Source: Zerene cesonia (Eukaryota; Arthropoda; Insecta; Lepidoptera; Pieridae). Taken from it: a stretch of DNA of 64,000 nt. This document shows, piece by piece, positions 1 to 14,592 of this stretch (within the stretch, counting starts at the first letter, position 1; the number at the start of each line of letters is the position of its first letter). A program made the translations under genes and the position numbers. The notes beneath the pieces are model-generated. The model worked only from the letters and a program-made list of their open reading frames with translations, was not told the origin of the DNA and made no database searches. The DNA lies in NCBI RefSeq assembly GCF_012273895.1, contig NC_052114.1:5314565-5378564 (forward strand), read 5' to 3'.

Positions 1-1987
1 TAAGGTTTTACTAGTTCTATGAAATAGTAATTTTTTTACGTTGCTGACATCTTAAGGTACACAGTTATTGTTCAGATACGTAACGCCTTCTTATGCTGTG
101 CCCCGATTGTAATTTATATGCACGGGATGCTCCCCTTTTCACTATCATTTCAATATCGCTTTCTATTTATGCGGTCACATTAATTGTTATGTATCTAAAT
201 ATAAAAATATATACAACAATAATATTTTTCACAATATTTTCGCAAAATTGTACATCTTGATTCTTGAATACAATAAACAAAAATGAACTCTATTAATTAC
301 TTAACCAATTTTTACATTAAATATGAGTTGAAATATACAATTTAAATAACAAAATAATACAATAGCATATCTATGTCGCTAATACAAGCGGTTGTAGCGT
401 TGATCGTTACCTACATTTTCAATGTCACGAATATTTCTTGTCATGACGAAGTGCATTCATCGCAAACACATGATCGTTACGACGATTAACACACATACAA
501 AACACCTACAAGTTACCTTGTAAATTGGAGCACACGACACTTACGTGAAGCTAAATGGATAACAAGCATTCGTAATTAAGGGCACTGTGGGTAGGATATT
601 TCACAAATCTTAATTTTATCAATACGTATTAAAACACAACTATACGAGTATAGTCTATAAATTGTTTAAAATTTTATTACTCAAAGACATCTATTCAACC
701 CTATGAAAAGCATTATTATAATAGGAAGTCTATTATTAACTTATTTTAAACATAGCAAAACATTATTTTTTAAATGGAACTTTAAACCTTAGGACACTTT
801 ATGGATAAAGTTAATAGTATACCTATTTATAAAAAAAACCTAGACGTAGCGCATATATTAAGTGTAATTATAGTGTCATGCGACTTAATAAATAACCAAT
901 TATTTCACAGATACTACGGTGCTCAATACGGTTGTGATGAACAATGTATAAACAAGAGCTACTGATATTGGTAAGTACTTATATATTACTTTTAAATGAA
1001 AATAAGATTCACCAACATACATATTTATTAATAGCTGTAAACAATTTAATAGAATTCGCTAGTCGATGTTCCTTATGGACTAGTCAATAATCAGACCTAA
1101 AGTTTTTCTTCACTAGGTATAGAATGTCTTGGGATTAACACTTACGCGCAATTCACTGGGCTGTAGTCGGTCGACATAATCAGATACTCGTATATGTAGA
1201 TATCTATTCCTATATGTATAATAAAACAGTAACAGTAAGTAGATCATTTCGGTTCAGTATTTTTTTTTATGTTGAATAGAATGACTGCAATATGAAGTAA
1301 CTGTGGTTAATAAAATAAATACCTACAGTGTAATTGAATGGATTGTTAAAAATTAAATTGAGTTCCTTTGTTACAAATAGTTCATAAATAGTTGACTATA
1401 TATACGCATCTACAGTTATAAATAATTTTTACTCGATCTTTTTTTGAAAATGCATGAAGTGCAAAATTATGTAGACCACGCCAGCTTCCGCTGCGGCAAT
1501 ATATAAAAATACATAAACTTGGTGTTTACCAAGTTTCTGCATTTGCATACAACAATGCATTAGAGTGTGATAAATATTCTAAAATGAAGTTGCGAAAATT
1601 TTATTAAGTATTGTAAGTATACTATGAACATATTATATGCTACAAGACATTTAGATAAAGAATGTACAGAAAGAGTCGCATTTTAGTTTTAGTTGTGGTT
1701 AGGAGATGAAAAGAAAAAATGCTGTAATAATTTATGCGATTTTTTCGACAATCTTAAAAGAGAATAAAAATATTTTTGTTCATAAATAATGGTAATCGTG
1801 TGAAAAGTTAATCTGCTTCGATCTAAATCCTTACTTCTGTGTTTTAAACATACCGTAATCCTTCAACTCAAAATCCAAATAATACGCATGAGAAATATTT
1901 AAATTAGCATTTTACATCTCTAGGTAATGAAGCGGATGATAATAAAAAGCCACTTCAGGCTTTTCGAATGTTGTTTTTATCTTAAAA
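1..1987. other. intergenic, 5' flank of cysteine-repeat gene
   Basis: AT-rich sequence with no convincing coding exon. A TATA-like stretch at about 1499-1508 is followed by a small inverted repeat (ACTTGGT, 4-nt loop, ACCAAGT) near 1517-1534. It lies about 480 bp upstream of the proposed start codon at 1988 and could be the promoter of that gene, but nothing else supports this. Confidence 0.3.
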
Positions 1988-3157
1988 ATGGAACCTAAAA
2001 ATATGAATTTAACGTTTTTATTTTTAATATTTACTCAGTGTTTCATACGTAAAATCTTTGCGGTGAGATATTTTAACCATCTTTTGAATATATGATGATT
2101 TTCATATGTTAAAAAATGTATATTTTCAGACTATCATCATGTTTCTATATTTTATTATAAAAGTATTTGTATCAGTACCACAAATATGATATAATAATAA
2201 AAATAATATATTTTTCAGCACTATAATAAAGACGTAGTTTGCATCATAGAAAAGGTATGCTATAATTGTTTGACATGGTTTTTTCCACCTTTAATCCGGA
2301 CTGTTTAATTCTAAACCCATTTTAATCAAACCAAACTACTCTTCCTTCGTTTTATATCGTTTTTTGATGAAATGATCATATCAAATCTTTTACAGGGAAA
2401 TCAAATATGCAAAGCGACTGAAACTCGAAAAACGGCTGACGTAAACGTTCCTTCACACGAACCGTATATACCAACAATACAACCATCAAGTTTTTATAAT
2501 TGTTCATCCCTGCATTGTGATCCCATTAAACTTGACTCAATAACACAAATATCAAACCTGGCCCAAAAGCTAAGGTTTTGTTTTCTAGAAGGGAAAAAGT
2601 ACACATGTCAAAAATTAAAATATCAAAGCTTCAAAAACATAGATAAGTTACTATTTTTATCAAACAATATACCAAACAAAGTGTTCTATTTTGTTGACTG
2701 TTTGTTGTACTCGGACGGGGCGCGTGTGTGCCATAGAAAGGACGAGACGGATTCTCACGCCAAATTAGTCGATACTGGGAACATTGTGCGACCGAACGAA
2801 GCCAACATTCTTTCGCAGGATGAATTTATATGCGAACAGAGTGAAGACAAAAGAATTACATGTGATTTCAATCAATATGTGCCGTATAATGATGAGCATA
2901 ATTTAAAGGAATCATTAAAAACGAAATCTAACGTACTCTTAAAAACCGGTACCTTTCTAGTGAACCTCGACTACAATTGTCTGACTTCCTGGTGTGGGTA
3001 TTCCGGGGAAGTTTCTGCTACTCGCAGAATAGAGCATTACGAGCCACCGGGAGGAAAAGTGTACCGCTGCTATTACGCAAAAGGGCAACAGGCTTGCAAG
3101 GAATTATACGGTAGAATGAGGTCAGTTTACAACGACCGAGATTGGTTAAGTTCTTGA
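1988..3157 (+). CDS. secreted cysteine-repeat protein, 3 exons, unknown function
   Basis: Proposed exons are 1988-2062, 2219-2254 and 2396-3157 (stop TGA), giving about 290 residues. Junctions are GCG|GTGAGA, TTTTTCAG|CAC, AAG|GTATGC and TTTTACAG|GGA, all in phase 0. Exon 1 encodes a hydrophobic leader (MNLTFLFLIFTQCF...), so the product is probably secreted. The mature part contains a recurring motif of a Cys, 8 or 9 residues, then a Cys. It occurs five times: CIIEKGNQIC (split across the exon 2/3 junction), CFLEGKKYTC, CLLYSDGARVC, CEQSEDKRITC and CYYAKGQQAC. Two shorter motifs also occur, CSSLHC and CLTSWC, each preceded by Asn. The 36-nt microexon supplies the first Cys of the first motif, which supports its inclusion. 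I do not recognise the family. Paired cysteines in a secreted protein suggest a disulfide-stabilised repeat fold. Exon 3 is strong; exons 1 and 2 are inferred from splice signals. Confidence 0.7.
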
Positions 3158-6100
3158 GACATGATACGAGAGACAATTTATATAATACACTTTACAAATA
3201 CCATTGGCAAATGTTGCTTGAATTTAGAAGTTATTCTTTATGAAGCTAGTGAAATAAATGGACGCAAACATATAACCACATACACATAAAGTGGGGAACA
3301 ATTATTATTGTGTGTAGCCCCCACAAGTAAACTACTAAAGGGAGAAGACAAATTTAATTATCAAAAACAAATCATGAAAAAATAATCAAAGTACCTATTA
3401 TTGGAAATACCTTAATCCTCCATCATTTCTATTCATAAATAATCTTAAAACGAGGCGTAAAACCACAACAAAATCATAACAATGAATACTTGTACGTATT
3501 GTTCCTAGTAAGGTAGGTTAGTTCTGCCGTCAGCATCATCAATACCAATAAACAATGATGATGAATTTGATTGCTGTATTTTAAATTGTCTTCATAAGAT
3601 ATACCTACTAAAATAATAATTATTATAAATAACATATAAAGGAATTTCCAGAACGAAATTTCATGACTAATGCAATCTATTCATTACTTTTCCACCGGAA
3701 AATATTATAGAAGGCACTTAAAATGCACAGTTTCGTCAAGGAACACATTTAACTAAAAAGCTCTACTCTTGTAGCCCTTACTTGTCCTCAACCTGTTATA
3801 TAATGAGCTAAAGGTATGTGGACCGTGGTGCAATGTTATTACGATTATTAAGTTCACCAAGTCACTTTCGATCGCTTTGCCAGTGAAAGTGGACGAAGTT
3901 TCAAGCACTTGGTTGCCTACATATTCCAACGGACATAATAATTATTATGCAATTGTTATATCAATTACGTACGATACTAAAATCGACTTTTTATAGTCTG
4001 TTTCCTCGGTTCATAACAACAAGAATTTAAACGTACTACATTAAATAATAAACCGTATTAATACAGTATGTATTGCATGTACAAGTTTTTTGACCATCTT
4101 TATGTTATAATGTAAGCTACATTCACTTTGCTTGCTTCACATCATCATCTTCATCAGCCCGTATTTTTTAGTTTTTCGCGTAACATAATATTATAATGTT
4201 GCTTTTATGTAGAATATTCTGGTCGCCCCGGATTTGCCCAGGTAGAGGATATTTGGAATTATTTAATATACGTTAGGAGGTTTTATCGTAATTCAGGTGG
4301 AGACAAATCCAACCATCTAAAAATCATCAAAATCCACTATGCCGTCTTAGAGTTATAAGTTGTGTTCCTATCACGAGCTTCCCTAATATTATAAGTATAA
4401 AGATACATGTAAAAATTATTAATTGATAAAGTGTAAAGATAAAACGTCACATATTGAATTGTTTGTGTCTACAAAAATATTACCAGTAATTATGTAAATC
4501 CTTGTATGGAGTAATATTATTCGTTAATATTGCACTTGACGAAGTTACTCCACATTCCACTTGATAAAGAGAACATGTTTTTTTTATATTTCCCGTCTTG
4601 TAAGAAATCTCAAACATTACATCAAAGTATTGCATCGTCACATAAATCATAAAACTCTCTTAGTAATCTGTGCTCCTTACAAAATTTTGGTATAAAGAAG
4701 TTTTTCATACGATCTTGCGAAAACAGCTTATTAGAACATTTTGTCCGATATTTCAAAGAACGGACTCTGTCATAATGATTACGAGCACTTAATTTAATTT
4801 TAGAGAAGCGTAGAAAATATGCGCAATGCATAAGAGCAATGATGCAAAAAGCAATAGATTTTTTAAAGAAGTTACATAAATGAGGCAAATACTGCATTAA
4901 AGTAAACTAAGCACATTTTTGCAAGTTCGTAATTGATTGGGTAATTTTAATTTTCTTAATCAAAATATGCGCACTCCGAATTGTTACAGTATCCTGGCTC
5001 TAAGAACATAGCGGTCATACACACTCAGCGTTTGTATGTTAAAAAAATGCTATACAGCCTTGGTATGATAGATCCAGCGATAATTTTAATCTGATGGGGA
5101 CTTCGTATAATGTAGTATAAAGGGCCAGAGAATCATAAAAATTTCACCTATAAACCCCGTTTAAAAATACGTGGAACTTAAAAATTTAAATTCCTGTCCC
5201 ACAATATTATTACCATTCATGACATTTGTTACCATGGCTTTAACAACAAAACAAGAAAGCATAGCCCAAATGCATTCGCATGAAGTACGACACGAAAGAT
5301 TTTATGAATTTCAACACGTTCTGTAACTGCAATTTATAGTTATAAATAAACATTAAAAATCTTGGAAATGGGATCAAAAGCAAGTGGGTAAGAGGCCGGT
5401 TTACAAGTACGCAGCGCTGGATAAGACAAAGAGCCAATGTAGAGCGATTTATCGAGCCACTAACCGACATCTTGCGTAACGCACGACCGCATGTGCTGGT
5501 AGGGTTTAATACACAGCCGAAAATAATATTGGTGTTCATAACTATATAAAATATAAATAAGTATTAACTGCGCCAATTGTAAATGCTGCGTACAGCGTAT
5601 GCAGCGTTTATTTACTAACCAAAACCCCTTACTTATAAAAAAGAGTCGTACAGATGGAATTATGCATATTATTTACATAAAAACCTGTGGAATCATTATC
5701 ACCTTTTAAAAACCCACATTATACTCAACTGGGTACTTTTATCTTAGCTTAAATAGGGACAGAAGCGGCTTTATTTTATTTCATATGATGTTATACGTAG
5801 GTATATTTTACAAGTAGCGGCAGCCCTACTAGTTAGCGCTGTGACTCGCAAGTTTCTGACACTCTCACGCTGACCATTAGGATACACCCACTAATTTTAT
5901 AATAAACTTGAATCTATGGTATTTATTACTGACCTGCTTACAAAATCATAGATTTATGTAAGACAGAATATGACTAATCCTATACCGAAAGTCATATAAC
6001 TAAATATCCTGTATCCGGCACAATATGACTAAATGAATAAGGATTACTTTACAAACTTCCATTAATAGCAGATTAAACTTATATGAAGTTTATTTCTTTC

Positions 6101-9100
6101 TTTAAATATAGAGTGTTATTGTTCCGAAGGCTGATTCCCATTGTCGGTATTAAACACATCTGATTACCAAAAATTTTAATATACCAAATAAAAATATACC
6201 AAATAAAAAAATAAAGTAAATTTATAGTTTTATAATTTAGGCAATAAAGAATAATTTTAGGAATTTATAGCTGAACGAGTATAGTATTATGGTTCAACAT
6301 TACAAATAACATCATGTATAAAGACCGATAAATATCATTTATAAGCACACCATCGCTTCAAATGAAATTGACGACCAATGATGATTGCATTTCGGTCTAG
6401 GTCACATAACTATAAATCATTCTGTTATTATCTACAATATATCACCACATGTTCATTTTTCGTTTTGAATCATAACACTTAAAGTACTCGTATGCACATA
6501 TATTACATACAACAAATTGTGATTTATATACCTATATGCAATACAATGTTAATGAAATGGTTATCCTTGTTATTTAAAATGAATCTATGATAAAATTCTC
6601 AGGTACGTTTGTCATATCTAAACATAATGTATAATATTTCAAAGTATACATTGTAACACAAAGATACAAACGATCCGTGATTTGTAAAGCTCATATTCTA
6701 TTTGTCCATTGATTTGTGCATAAATATTAAAGTTCTTATTGGTCTCGTTATAAATCTGTTATTTGGAAAAAAGTATATGGGCGATAAGTTAAATGTCTAA
6801 TATGTGATTGCATATACTACATTCACAGCCTCGGTTCCGTTCAGAAGCAAAAATGCAAATTTAATAAAGAAAGGCGATTAGATCATTTTGAAATTCTCAA
6901 CTAAGGCGTAGTAACCTTTCCCTTCTTATTAAATAAAAGACATTTCTATGAAAAATAAGATAAGCGACATTGTTCACAAATTTGATATACCCTTCATTGC
7001 CATGCCATTTTAGTCCCTATACTCTTACGTATACAGTATACATATTCAGTAATCCATACTTAAAATGCTATGGAAAATCTTACGTATTAAGTAGAGCATG
7101 TTATTATTCATAGTGCCTAGGTGCAAATACTTGTTTATTATTCTGTACGTGTTTAGAGTAAATAATCAGAGCATTATATTAAATTATCAATTTATATAAC
7201 ATACCTTTGATTACATGCATAAATAGCTTAGAATAGCATTAGCTTGACTCACATTTTGATGTCAACAATTAGGTAGCAGTTAACGCAGCCGTTACAGGTT
7301 TCTTTAACTACAAGAAAAAAACAGTATCTATTATTTCCATTGTCGCTTTATTTAGCTACTTTAGTTCATAAATTATTGTATAAATTTATCGTGAGAAATC
7401 TTTAGCGACCTAGAACGAAAACTATAAAAATGTGAACCATTCGACAAATTGTATTAGCAATGACGGCCACAAATACACCTCATTATAATTTTGAAGTATG
7501 TCTTTATTTTGAAGTAAATATTATATTTTTTTATTTTACAATTAACTACAATAAAGTAAATATTATGTATAAAGTTGTAGAAAATGTATCATGGAATAAT
7601 GTTAATGAAAAACAACTACCTACTTAATTCCTAAAATAATCATGTTTTTGAAGAATTATTTGTAAAATGTTATACACGGAATGGAGAATATTTAGCGTGT
7701 ACCTATAATTAAATAGTTTTTCTGACAAACCATTACGTATTAATTAACAGTAATTAATTTTTTACAGACACAAATATTGAGATGTAAAGCAAGAACATTG
7801 TAATTTTTTTCACGAAATGTTGAGGAATTATTATCTTCAGTATATGCTTTTCCTAAAAATATGGACGAAGATTTACTCACATTACAGAAGACTACTACAA
7901 CAAAAAACACAAATTTTATCTTTTTATTTTATAATATTCAGTTCAAACACGACAACTTAAGGTATTTCATATATTATGCTCTGAAAAATAAGACTACATA
8001 TAAAAATGTTAGTTATTAGTTTTGTTTAAATACTTCCAAATTAGCAAAGAAAAATTTAGACGTTATCTACCTACAACATATCCCAGTAATAACTATTAAA
8101 CAAAGAACATATTCATTACGTTTTAAAGTTCACCTTGCTGCAAGTGAGTAAGAGCAACACAAGAAACAGGGTAACAATAGATTGTTATACCGAGGTCTTT
8201 GCCAAAATTACCCACGTTCATTCAACAAAACATACAAGTGAGCTGCTATTAAGATGCGCCCACAATCTCACCGCCGCGTCGTCGGTAGTAGATTAATCAC
8301 TAAGCGTTACACCCACCTCTTAGAATCCCGGCGCCCATAATAACATAATCGAAACCAATGTTATAAACGCTTTTATCACCGGCATCGACATTATATTCCC
8401 ATAAAGGAAGATCGCAGTTCTAAGTCTTAAAGGAAGCTGTTCTTTGATGAGAAGCGAATAGATGGTTGGGAACACAAGAAACAAATATTCGTAATAGACT
8501 TTACCTGCAGCAGAATTTATTTTTAAATAATTAATGATTATATTTAACTGAACCGTCTTAAAAATTTCAGAACTATACCAAATTTAAATAATTTAACATG
8601 ACGGGCACCACTTTTCAAAAGAAAAAATAATCATAAAAATTGTATAACCCAGTTAAAAGTTGAGAGGTAACAAACACAAAAATAACAAACGAATTGGTAA
8701 CCGCCTCCTTTCTATGAAATCGTGTGAAAAATTTATGTTTTGTTATTTTTATTAATAATTACAAATTTAAATGGGAATTCCACATACTACAAGTATCTAT
8801 ACTCTACCGTTCACGAAAATTTTTTCACCGTCGGATACGTATCTACGTACCACTAATTTAGATGACGAATAACAAGATTACGCTCTTAAATTATATAGAG
8901 ATTTTTTTTTATTTAATTAGAGTCATAGTAAATAGCAGCTCATTTACAAAAACGTATTATCGTATGTAATCATAATATGCATAAACGGTTACACAATACA
9001 CTCGTACATAATAACACTTCACACAAATATCCAATTAATAAAACTGTTGCTAATCAATGGATTATTTACACGCTCAATGATTACGTTCAGAAACAGATTG

Positions 9101-10506
9101 CTCTGGTACTATTTACATCATTCGCGCTATTAATACTTTATACGATATGCACATATAATTTAATACATTATTGATAATAGCGCAATACGTTATTATAGCG
9201 CGAAATTTTTAATATATATTTTCTTACTAGTAAAATAATTCAAAATATTGTGTTTCAATCAACAATGACAAGATATTTTCTAGGCTCTGCGATATAATGT
9301 TATCGCTAGAACGACCGTTTTGGAGGCTCTTTTGTTTTGAATATAACAATACTTGACGAACCTTGTTAAGAACATTCATCCAACTGTGAATGTATGTCAT
9401 TCAAGGTTTTTAGGAAGTATGTATTATTTTCGTTATGATGTATAGCTATTTCTTATATTATACTTTGAAAACATGTGATGATGATGATGGACAGTAAGAT
9501 ATCTGTTTCAATCATCATGTGTTTTTCATCTGTTCATTGCACGATGATGAAATAATATTATGTGATTTATAATTATTCTTCTTCATGTATTAGATGTCAT
9601 ATTTACTCTAATATAATCTACGACCAAAAATTCTTACAGAGATCTGTAGTTATTTATACGATGATTTGTATAAGATTTTAAGAAAAAAAAAACTGTTATT
9701 ATTTATTTGAGAAATATTTTAATACCTTCGTGACCAGTACACATAAACACTAAGAATTACAAATAATATAATTGGTATACATTTGTGGCAGTACACGGAA
9801 AGCTTTTGTAAGACAGTTAATAATTACATTCGGCAAAACATTTACCTACTAGTATAGTTGCTAATATCCTTTAAAATCTAAGCGGGTCACGACTTCATTT
9901 ACGTAAAGATTCGAAACGTTTTGACCTCATATCGCAGGTTGGCGTCCGCGTGGGTGAAAGCGATCGCAACTATCCTTCGTAATAATATCCTTACATGGCT
10001 CTTAGTCTTACCGTAACTTACTGCGGGATGTGAGATTTCACATACTTCGAATAATCTTCAGTTTAAGAACCTTTAATAGTTGAATCCTGTTCTAGTAAAT
10101 AAGGAAAGTTGTAGAACATATATCGCATAAGATGATATTAGACGGTGAGCGGCCCTATTTAGAAACTCGAGTGTTAGGACTGGTTTTCTACTATCGTAAC
10201 ACTCCTATTACTCTATATTTATTATTTATATATTCTTCATAATAGGCATTTAAAAGTAACTAATGAATTTTTATTGATTTAATTATACACACTTTTTAAT
10301 CTTTAATTAACAACAGTTTTTAGTGAAACTACAAGTCTAACTGTGTTATAAAAAATGTTAATCACTTTTGAATATTTGGATACGGTAGCGACAATCACAA
10401 GAAAACATTAAATATATTAGAGCTATACGGTTATCCTGCTTCCTGATGTAATTTTAGTTTTTCAAATATTTCCATTGTTTCCTTTTATAATAGAACGTTA
10501 TCTCTG

Positions 10507-10727
10507 TTAATATTACAAACGCGAAAGAAGCTCTGTATGTCTGTCTGTCTCTTCTTCACGCTTAAACAAGTGAACAGATATTGATGAAAAATTGATACAG
10601 AGGAAGTTTTAGACTCTAGAAATGATAGGTTTTTATCCCGACAAACTCGCCGGAACGGAGAGGAATGTTTTTCCCCACACTACCCCTCCGTCCCTCGAAC
10701 TGTCGCCGCAGAATCCGCGGCGAAAAG
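10507..10727 (+). repeat. degenerate Helitron/SINE-like interspersed repeat
   Basis: The sequence starts with a diverged form of 'aatattataaatgcgaaag', continues through a TCTGTCTGTCT stretch and a 'tttttatcccg' block, and ends in a GCGG-rich segment. This matches the order of blocks in the better-preserved copies at 46501-46684 and 54511-54743. Confidence 0.5.
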
Positions 10728-13700
10728 TTTGTATGACATGAAGCAAAAATTAATAGCATAAGTTTTGTCATCACACATCTTTTTTTCATTTAATTATACC
10801 TAATAAACTCTAAATTCCAAATAAAACTGTATACATTATATTATAAAATTATTTACTTAAAAACTGAAGTAAAAAGTTGTAACGAAATATTAAATATAAC
10901 TAAAATATTCAATCAAACCTTAAGTCATCTTATTGATATAGTGCCGTCCGGTATAAAATTAGAAAGTGCATTTCGGCACATGCCAAAGCGTATGTTGTGC
11001 AAAAGTATTGTGTAATAATACATCAGGTGTTTGCTTATTTGATTTCCGATCGGACACATCGAATTTATTACCGGACCTTACCTTAGCATGTTTTCTCGTG
11101 TGATCTTGCACACGACTTGAATCTTAATAATATTCATTTACTTTATATATACGAGTATGTACCTACAAATCTTGTTCTAACTGTAAACCCCAAAATAGAC
11201 ATTAGTAATATAAATAATTTAGGTTAAATTGGAACGTATACCATTCCAAATTGCGATTGGGAATAAATTACGATAAATAAGAGTTGGCACAAAAACTATT
11301 TTACATTGAACTATATTTCGAAAGCCAATGAATTTGTTACAGAATGAAGTATACGAAATGTTAGTAATGAAATGCAATGCAATGTATGTTAAAAGAGTAA
11401 AAACTAAGAGATAATGTATTAATTTTATTTATGGACTGAATGTTATATGTTGTTCAATAATTTTAATTTTCGATTTTATAAGTGTTTAAGTATTTACGAA
11501 TGATTAAAAATCAATCAATAATTGAAAACAAATTTATTACACTTAAAAACAAATGTGAATAAATGGGCCAATGTTTATATTTATTTGTTTATACATTTAT
11601 ACTTATAACATAAGCAGTAAGCAGATGCTTCTAGACTCTGGGCTAAATTCTTATAACAGTTCAATACCTATGACAAATCTACATTTATAACATAAAATTT
11701 ATCTTAACTAAGTTTAAGAACCATTTAGAGGAATATATATCTAGTAGCGAAGGTGGATGATTCAGAAACCACCTGGTCATTTCCAACCACAGCTCAGAAA
11801 AACGATCATTAAAACAGATACTAGTAATACCATGAATCATATTTTTTCGCCTAAAATCATGTAAAGATAGATGGATGTATATATTTTTATTTTGAATACA
11901 AAGACAGAATATTAAACATTCAGAATTACTGGTAATTATATTCTTTTATTATCATATTATATCTCTTCTGGACATACAGAAGCTGTTTTAGATTTCTCAG
12001 CTGTTCAGAGACATTTATGATATCAGTGGTTTTTATACATATCCTTGCATCGAAAACGCAAAAGTTTTCAAAAATGCTATCTACTTTTACGTATGCATAT
12101 TATTTTGGTTCTTTAGCGCTCTCAACGTGCTTCCACCTTCTGTTTAAGATATGTCTTATGTAAAAAATAAAACAAATCTTTCACACACGCTTATCAAAAA
12201 AACCTTAAACTGTTGACCGTGTAAACAACCAACAAGGTTCAAATCTTCAGATAAGATGAGACTTAAGTAATTTATATTTACGAAAAATTATATTCTAATG
12301 GTGAATAATCGCGTGACAGTGCTTCAGCAAGGTTACATAGCGTCGACATGCAATTACGTCAGGCGACTGCTTTCGTCGCGTGAGAACTGAGCACCTGCGT
12401 ATTGTATCGGGCATCACTTTCATTGTTTCCGGGGAACTTGTGTGCGGAACGAACCCATTAACTCACTCATATCGTCGCATACATCTCTTCTCGACTGTTG
12501 TTTCACGAATCGGGACGTAATTATATCTTTTGATTAGTATGATAGCTTATCATTTATTGTTATATATAATTATCATTACAAGATGCTAATTTTTTTATAT
12601 ATAACTTTTTAAGGTGTAGGAAGAAATAAAATTACTTTGTCTTTCTTCCTGCGAGCTTCGTGGCTAATGAATGTTAAAAATGTTAGTATAATGGAAAAAG
12701 ACTAAGAATTTAATACAAATACATTCTTATACATAATGGATCATTGCAACAACACAACGGTACTTACTACTCAATGTAGCGAAGAGAGCGGTCGTTAAGT
12801 AAGTTAACGCACAATGCGTTTTCCTCCACATCTGCACTCTAAAGCATTGGTGATTTACAGTTAGTTTACATTACCTTAACGGATAAATAAATAAATAAAA
12901 TTTGAAACCAAACCTTCAGCAACAAAAATACTAATAGTGTATGGCATCATAGTAACGATAATATTTATATAGTTATTGTAAAAAATGTGTATTCCAAACA
13001 AAAATTTGATATCGTGGTATTATGTTACAATTTATTAAACTAATCCAATTGCCAAGCCTTTGATTGAAATTGAAGCATATCGGCTCCGAATTAACATTGA
13101 TTAGTCAAAATACAGGCACAACATGAAACAAAATTACACGGGCTATGCCTTTGACAAATTCACATATAAAGAAGAAATCTTGACTTTATATTTAATTTTA
13201 AAAATCTAGGTAAAATAAGTTCGAGGACCATTAACTTTAATTACTCTTTATTCTAAAACATCCCAATTATTTGATATACATATTTTTGTTAAATTTTCCA
13301 TATACGGTGATTTGATTTGTCTCTCGTATATTTGGTACTCTATTCGGTTATAATTTTTCTACTAATTATTGGAAAACACACTTCGCAACCATATAGTTAA
13401 TATGTATTAAGTATATGGTTGTATGGTTGGATATACTACTCGTAAGGAAATCAAGAACGCCAATTTATTAATCTGTCATTAGATATACAAAAATGTGCAT
13501 CATGTACCAACGTAATTTACGATAATTCAAGGTTCTTGTGCGCAATGCGGATTTGCGCGCCCTAAGCCCACACAGTGCCGTGGGTATCGCCTACACCATT
13601 GGACATGGTCCAATGAAACTGCAACCTTAACAACTAAACGCTCTCAATACAATTGCCTTCACAGGCATCGAGTACCTAGCGCTCCCACCGGCAAAACTCA

Positions 13701-14520
13701 TGATCTCATACCTCAGTGACGCAGGCAATCTAATTAAGACAGAATTTAAATTACAATTAATATTAATTTTTAATCAAGTAAGTCGTACACAAAAAAGTGT
13801 GACCGTCTACACGGAAGTCCTATTGTAGTGACGGGTTTTTATAGAATAAACTTTTTATGAATGTTCATATAAAGATATTTTCGTTAATTTCATAACCAAA
13901 TATGCGTTTCCCATGGCCAATTGTTTAAGGATTAGTTACAACGTCATGTAACAAGTATCTTGCTCGATTATGTAGGTGTACAAGCCAACGACAGGCATAC
14001 AAAGTCAGCTAAATCGCAGTAAAAGTTAGCAAAAAGCTAATTCTATTCCAAGTAGCGCTATCGCTACGCCACATCATGCTTATGATTCAGCATAGCCAAA
14101 CGTGATTCCAGTAAGTCGAGAGGATGAATTTAAGTTAAACATTTTACTCGCTATAAGATAAAGGAAAACATGGAACTGTTTTAAAAAAATGCCAACACAT
14201 ATATTTATTGCGGCTATTTGGCGAACATCAATTTTGAATGCTCAACATTTGTGCTGATACATATATTGAAATTTTGCTATATTAAACAATATAACCATCG
14301 TTCTCGTATGGTCAGCTACCATTAACAGTTAAATGCTGTTATCATAACAAGAAATTAAAATGGGTCTCGTAGAATGGCGACCCTTAACAGGATAATAAAA
14401 TGAGGTCGTGAAATTATTATATTGTTACCAACCCTTGATAAGTTTACAAACTACGAATTAAATCCGTCCGTTTAAAGTGGGTCAAAATCAAGTCTGAATA
14501 GTCGGTTACATACAAATATA

Positions 14521-14592
14521 TATATTTTTTTTTATAGCTAAGCAGGCAAACGAGCAGACGGTTCATCTGATGGAAAATGATTTCCGCAGGTG
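14521..14592 (-). mobile_element. 3' end fragment of a lepidopteran non-LTR element
   Basis: The plus strand starts with a T-rich run, then 'aagcaggcaaacgagcagac' and 'catctgatggaaaatgattt'. This is the antisense of a 3' terminus commonly seen in lepidopteran non-LTR elements, so the insertion is in minus orientation with its A-tail at the left. Confidence 0.55.

Noticed and set aside
4622..4897. 91-codon minus-strand frame, possibly a small Cys-rich protein
   Set aside because: No signal peptide, no splice context and no family resemblance; AT-rich composition makes chance frames of this size common.
8977..9174. 65-codon frame with one hydrophobic segment
   Set aside because: Isolated, without promoter, splice sites or a known family; best explained by chance.
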